Made by a program: the position numbers and the translations under genes. The notes beneath the pieces were generated by a model, which saw nothing but the letters and a program-made list of their open reading frames with translations, made no database searches and was not told the origin of the DNA. This document shows positions 60,408 through 64,000 of a stretch of 64,000 nt of DNA, one piece after another. This stretch comes from Sipunculus nudus. Taxonomy: Eukaryota > Annelida > Sipuncula > Golfingiida > Sipunculidae. Where the stretch lies: contig CM049309.1 of NCBI GenBank assembly GCA_026874595.1, forward strand, positions 28,523,033 to 28,587,032. Reading direction: 5' to 3'. How positions within the stretch are numbered: the stretch's first letter is position 1; each line of letters begins with the position of its first letter.

Positions 60408-61405
60408 ATTTCAGATTTTAATTTTAGTGTGCTTTTTTGGACAAATGACTAAGTTCAACCTCCTATAACTCGGCCAAAAATCTCCAAACTGGAACCATTC
60501 GAATAAACTTGAGAAAGATTGTTCAAGGGGTCATTTCTGTGAAATATTGGATAATTTGGCTGGACAGTTTCGGGGAAGAAGATTTTTATATCTTTTTTAA
60601 CTTTTCCTGTGTAACATCTCAGAAAATCACTGAATCAATACCATTTGAACAAATTTGAATTATAACATCTAAGGATCATTCATGTGTGAGATTAAAGAAT
60701 TTGATCCAGTGGTTTTTGAGAAGAAGATCTTTGTGGCCACTGAGCAGAAATGGGCTGCTATAACATTTGACTATATTCAGCTTCCCATAACTCGGCCAAA
60801 AGTCATTGAACGGAGACCATTGTAACATGTTTAAGAAAGCACTACCCTAGGAGCATTTCTGTACAATATTAAACAATTTGGCTTTACGCTTTCAGAGAAG
60901 AAGTATTTTGTATCCCTCTGTATGCTTTGGGCACCGTTGACCCCCGTACAAAAAGACCAATGCAGGTGGCGCCACCAATACCTCAATTTGAGATATGACT
61001 CAAGTGACTCCCATTAACATAAAATTTGATGATGATAGCTCCAGCCGTTTCTGAGATTGCAACTTCCTGTAACTTGGTAAAAAATCACCAAACTGGAACC
61101 ATTCAAACATATTTGAGATAGATTGTTCCAGGGAACATGTCTGTTAGATTTTGGACAATTTGGCTGGACAGTTTCAGAGAAGAAGATTTTTTTTAAGGTT
61201 TTTAAGCTTTATCTCTATAAAATCTAAATAAATGCAGATACCCGATAAAAAGCTCTAGGGCACCAAGTTTCACGTGTGACTAATTCTTATATGTACTTTG
61301 GAGCTGCTTGTGGTTTCCAACTTACAGCAACGGATGGCGGACAGCCAACCTTGGATGGCGGACGGACGCAGCCCCGCCATCACATAAGCTCACAGGTTTG
61401 CTAAT
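60408..61405 (+). mobile_element. Family C fragment with right end
   Basis: Starts inside C (CAGATTTTAATTTTAGTGTG), contains AGGTGGCGCCACCAATACCT at 60963, a GGATGGCGGACGGACGC tail and the right end CATAAGCTCACAGG then TTTGCTAAT. It stops directly at the donor-like site of the next candidate exon. Confidence 0.78.
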
Positions 61406-61411
61406 ACATAC

Positions 61412-61529
61412 ATGTATGAAAGCACACAAATCATCAAATGCAATCTGTGTCTTGGTCTTACCACGACGTTCTACCTGGACCAGTGCTACGTACTTTTGCT
61501 CAATGGTCTTCACATCAGACTTGAGCAGG
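61412..61529 (-). CDS. Candidate host exon, 118 bp, unknown protein
   Basis: Minus strand. A pyrimidine-rich acceptor (CTGCTTTACTTCTATACTGT upstream, GCGTCACAG at the edge, 61530) and a donor GTATGT (61406-61411) enclose an open frame LLKSDVKTIEQKYVALVQVE then RRGKTKTQIAFDDLCAFIH. The composition (charged, no low complexity, no repeat match in the window) is like a real globular segment. Two internal GT sites (CAG/GTAGAA and GTG/GTAAGA) could shorten it. The product is not recognised. The exon lies six bases from the right end of a family C element, so the intron after it begins with that element. Partial by nature. Confidence 0.4.
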
Positions 61530-62118
61530 CTGTGACGCCATAGCAAACAGTATAGAAGTAAAGCAGTGAACCAGTATAACATATACGGTACAAATAAGAG
61601 TCAGTCTGAAAGATCTCATCTTTCTCCCTATATATAGAGATCTGTTTATTTGTATCCCAGACACATCAAAGATTAGGATTCCATTATGCTTAGTTTATTA
61701 ATAACTTCTCTTTTCGAATTATGGCTTTGTTGGCGAAAGAAGAAAGGCCTGATCATGAGTAGGTAATTGGCCAAACAGGTACACAACCGACCAGGTGTGT
61801 AAACCATCCCGCTTGATGAGTAAGGTCTGTGCCAGTATTAATTATGTAACTGATCATCTCAGCCAATTGATTAATGGAGCGTGCACAACTGTTAAGCACA
61901 CATTCAAGCGACATGACTTTGAGTTAAGCGATATAAATACTACCTGCAGACCAACAAAACAGTTCGACCCATCGGGTTTTTCGACACATCAGAGTTTGAC
62001 AAAAAAGGAGTTAAGTTTGTAAGGTTTTAACCGTTTTTTTTGCAGGGACTCCACATTCAACTTTGACACATGCGGGAATTCGACTTAACCTAGTTTGACA
62101 CAATGAGGTTCCACTGTA
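61530..62118. mobile_element. Unassigned segment ending in a pogo/Tigger-like terminus
   Basis: Mostly unassigned. At 62098-62118 the text ACAATGAGGTTCCACTGTA is, on the minus strand, TACAGTGGAACCTCATTGT, the usual start of pogo/Tigger-type Tc1-mariner elements next to a TA. Upstream GTTTGACA and GACTTAACC motifs repeat. The opposite end is not seen, so the extent is unknown. Confidence 0.4.
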
Positions 62119-62420
62119 TGTCATAAAATCCCAGAGGGGTGCACGGTGACCCCTTCTAACCCATGGACTAATAAGGTTCTTCATCCATGGGTGGTGAGCC
62201 ATGGATGCAAGATGACAGGGTTTTGGTAAGGCTTTAAATGAGTCCACAAGCTTTTTCAAGAAGTGGGACATGTGGCCATGACCTTTGGCCTTGTGACCTC
62301 AAAATTGATAGGGTTCTTCATCCATAGTTGGAGAGCCATATTTGCAAGATGATAGGTTTTGGTCAAACGGTTTTGCTTGAAACTGATCCACAAGTGAACT
62401 GAGAATGTTCAGTGTCAGAT
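62119..62420 (+). repeat. DR1-type repeat fragment
   Basis: About two units: ATGACCTTTGGCCTTGTGAC, CCTCAAAATTGATAGGGTTC and GCAAGATGATAGGTTTTGG, similar to the cores of families B and F. Confidence 0.65.
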
Positions 62421-63058
62421 GAATATGGTACATATCATATTTGTTGTAATGAGCCCCCCCTCCCCCCTCAGATTTTTGAGTGATACCTTTGAGAAAATGG
62501 AATGGATGAGACATTCATACTGAAAAAGAATGTTGGCAGCAACAAACGGTAATTGTTATTTTGTCACCCCGCTTGATGATTTTGATGGTGTTTAAATGTC
62601 AGGGTGTCCCAAGCCCATAAATAATGGCTAACAAAAGGAAATATTCCTTAAATTAGCACCTGAAAGTGTCACCATAATCATCAAAAAAGTCATATCATAA
62701 TGCAGAACAGCACCACATTGATACAATGGAATCATCCATACTGTTTTTACTATTAACACTGTCACTTTTGGTTCTAAATATATCCAAAACATCTGTAACA
62801 TAGAAGGGAATTTTAATGTTCTAGCATGGACTTATCAGCATTTTGGCTGGATACACCAGTTCGCTCACTTTTTAAATTTGGCTGTTACAGAGCCTCACAG
62901 TTGTTTGAGCCCATGGAAATATTGGCTAATGTGTAATTCATATCATGGTAATACTTTATATTTCTTTGAAAATGACAGAAACTCTGTGAAAACATATGTC
63001 AGTTCATGTCAACAGATCGTCAGTGAATATCAGTCAACACAAGATGACAAATACATTA
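62421..63058. other. Unassigned segment
   Basis: No repeat family and no credible exon. A plus-strand frame at 62878-63058 is open but I see no domain and no good splice sites. A C-rich pyrimidine tract at 62453-62470 ends in CAG. Confidence 0.4.
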
Positions 63059-63114
63059 ACAAGGCCTACAGGCCTAATGCGAACCTGTGCAGTGAGATTA
63101 CACCAGGTATAATG

Positions 63115-63763
63115 TACTGGTGGGAGTCAGTTCCATTTTCATAATCAATCATCGGTTTGAGTAAACCGATTGATGATCGATTAATAATCGGTTCAGGCAA
63201 ATATAAAGAAACATGCAGTTATCCATGAAACTACTTTCTTAACCATGTCTTAGTAATTCTACTTTAACAAAAGGAGTTTTTTGCCTTTTTTATATGTTTC
63301 TATTATTAATAAGATATGCTTTTAAAAGTTTCATTTTAATTATTTATAATAATCAAGAATTAAACCACAATCCAGGATATCTACTTGCTGCATAGAACTG
63401 GAGAAGTTTTGGAGCATTTTAACGCCATACCGCTCATGTGGTGCCATGTACATCTCGTTACAAAACTCCCCGCTATTTCTGCAGGTCCTTGCCAGATCAC
63501 AGAGGTTTATTACGTCTTTTTTTCTCGCATCTACCGTTTTAAACTCAATTACATGCGGAAGTTATTATGGAACCAAGACTAATTATTTTAAGCGCAGAAT
63601 ATTTAAAAAAATGGAAGAATAATTTTAGCCTATAACATGAAGGCATTATGGGAAAAAAATCATGATTATGATGTAATCTATAGTTGCATTTGGTAATCGA
63701 GCGCTTGAAAGTGGCAGCAAACCGACTGACTTTCGATAAAACTCGATGATCAGCCCACCACTA
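63115..63763. mobile_element. hAT-like MITE, 649 bp, with 8-bp target duplication
   Basis: The C sequence GTATAATG is present on both sides (63107-63114 and 63764-63771), once only in uninterrupted C copies. Ends TACTGGTGGG and CCCACCACTA are inverted repeats with 9 of 10 matches. The 8-bp duplication and TGGTGGGC-like end fit hAT. Near the left end ATCGGTTT and AAACCGAT form a hairpin. No transposase frame. Confidence 0.88.
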
Positions 63764-63909
63764 GTATAATGCTCCAATGCTGTACCATTACTTTTCAAGA
63801 ACATGTGTAACATGTATATGAACAATGCAAGTACTAAACACTTAGAACAAGAAAAAATTAAACAAACATCACTGCTGCAATTCTGGCATGGGTGCACACA
63901 ACACAAAAA

Positions 63910-64000
63910 CTAGAATATGGGTAGTCAACAAGCGACTACGTCTATCCACCAAAGTCAGAGTAGGAAAGGTGAAGTGAGGCATGGATTGAGTGGCAAGGGG
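63910..64000 (+). mobile_element. Family A left end, cut by the window end
   Basis: CTAGAATATGGGTAGTCAAC then GCGACTAC and GTCTATCCACC, the standard A left end. It follows the C text CACACAACACAAAAA, the same site where A ends abut C at 11405 and 16841. Confidence 0.9.

Larger units (their letters stand above)
63059..64000 (+). mobile_element. Family C element, cut by the window end, with two insertions
   Basis: Left end ACAAGGCCTACAGGCCTAAT then GCGAACCTGTGC. Interrupted in ACACCAGGTATAATG by a hAT-like MITE (63115-63763) and, in CACACAACACAAAAA, by the left end of an A element at 63910. Confidence 0.85.

Noticed and set aside
8941-61000. AGGTGGCGCCACC as CTCF sites
   Set aside because: Only about ten positions agree with half of the CTCF consensus; the rest of the motif does not fit. 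Kept only as an idea.

Overview
The window looks like intergenic or intronic DNA of a repeat-rich, AT-rich invertebrate genome. I would guess a mollusc, probably a bivalve: tandem-repeat-cored rolling-circle-like elements, tyrosine-recombinase (YR) retroelements and SGNH-bearing retroelement remnants fit such genomes, but this is inference. I see no intact host gene, rRNA, tRNA, CRISPR array or bacterial-type operon. Two short stretches look like host exons on the minus strand (49174-49237 and 61412-61529), and a third at about 31338-31600 is possible.

At least two thirds of the sequence is made of six families of non-autonomous mobile elements, named here A to F, that share one build. The left end is CTAG or ACAAG, then a short hairpin, then a short subterminal motif S. 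The core is tandem repeats. The right end carries the reverse complement of S, usually as one arm of a compound hairpin, followed by an A-rich run. Motifs S: A, GTATCCGCC; B, GCTCAGCTGAC; C, GCGAACCTGTG; D, ATGCCCCCGCC; F, GTATCCCCAGAC; E is less clear. This is the expected build of Helentron/Helitron2-type rolling-circle elements (read on the minus strand, the hairpin and CTAG are the 3' end). No Rep/helicase gene is present. All copies face the same way and are nested in one another at A-runs. Families A, B, C, E and F, whose ends are otherwise different, share the palindrome AGGTGGCGCCACC.

Layout. 1-724: decayed SGNH-hydrolase domain. 725-4385: short repeats and (TA)n around a family B element. 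4500-8136: decayed DIRS-like YR retroelement (gag, RT, RNase H, tyrosine recombinase). 8322-13166: families C, A and D nested. 13367-14427: a pair of LTR-like direct repeats. 14658-19054: family C holding A. 19514-22914: B holding A. 23078-23677: second SGNH remnant. 24542-26966: B with nuclear-receptor-like DR1 motifs. 27819-29628: D holding E. 29642-36917: C, B, C, with D nested. 37030-40847: minus-strand Ty3/Gypsy remnant split by a 5'-truncated LINE and by an A element. 40848-49156: C and A arrays. 49174-49237: candidate exon. 49384-50022: hAT-like MITE. 50144-57807: B, A, C and B nested. 57943-60260: family F full of DR1 motifs. 60408-61405: C, directly followed by a candidate exon. 63059-64000: C holding an 8-bp-TSD hAT-like MITE and the start of an A.

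Nothing here forms a working pathway. The protein-coding remnants are dead retroelements. What is left to explain is the element system itself: shared end architecture, shared palindrome, one orientation, and propagation of composites.
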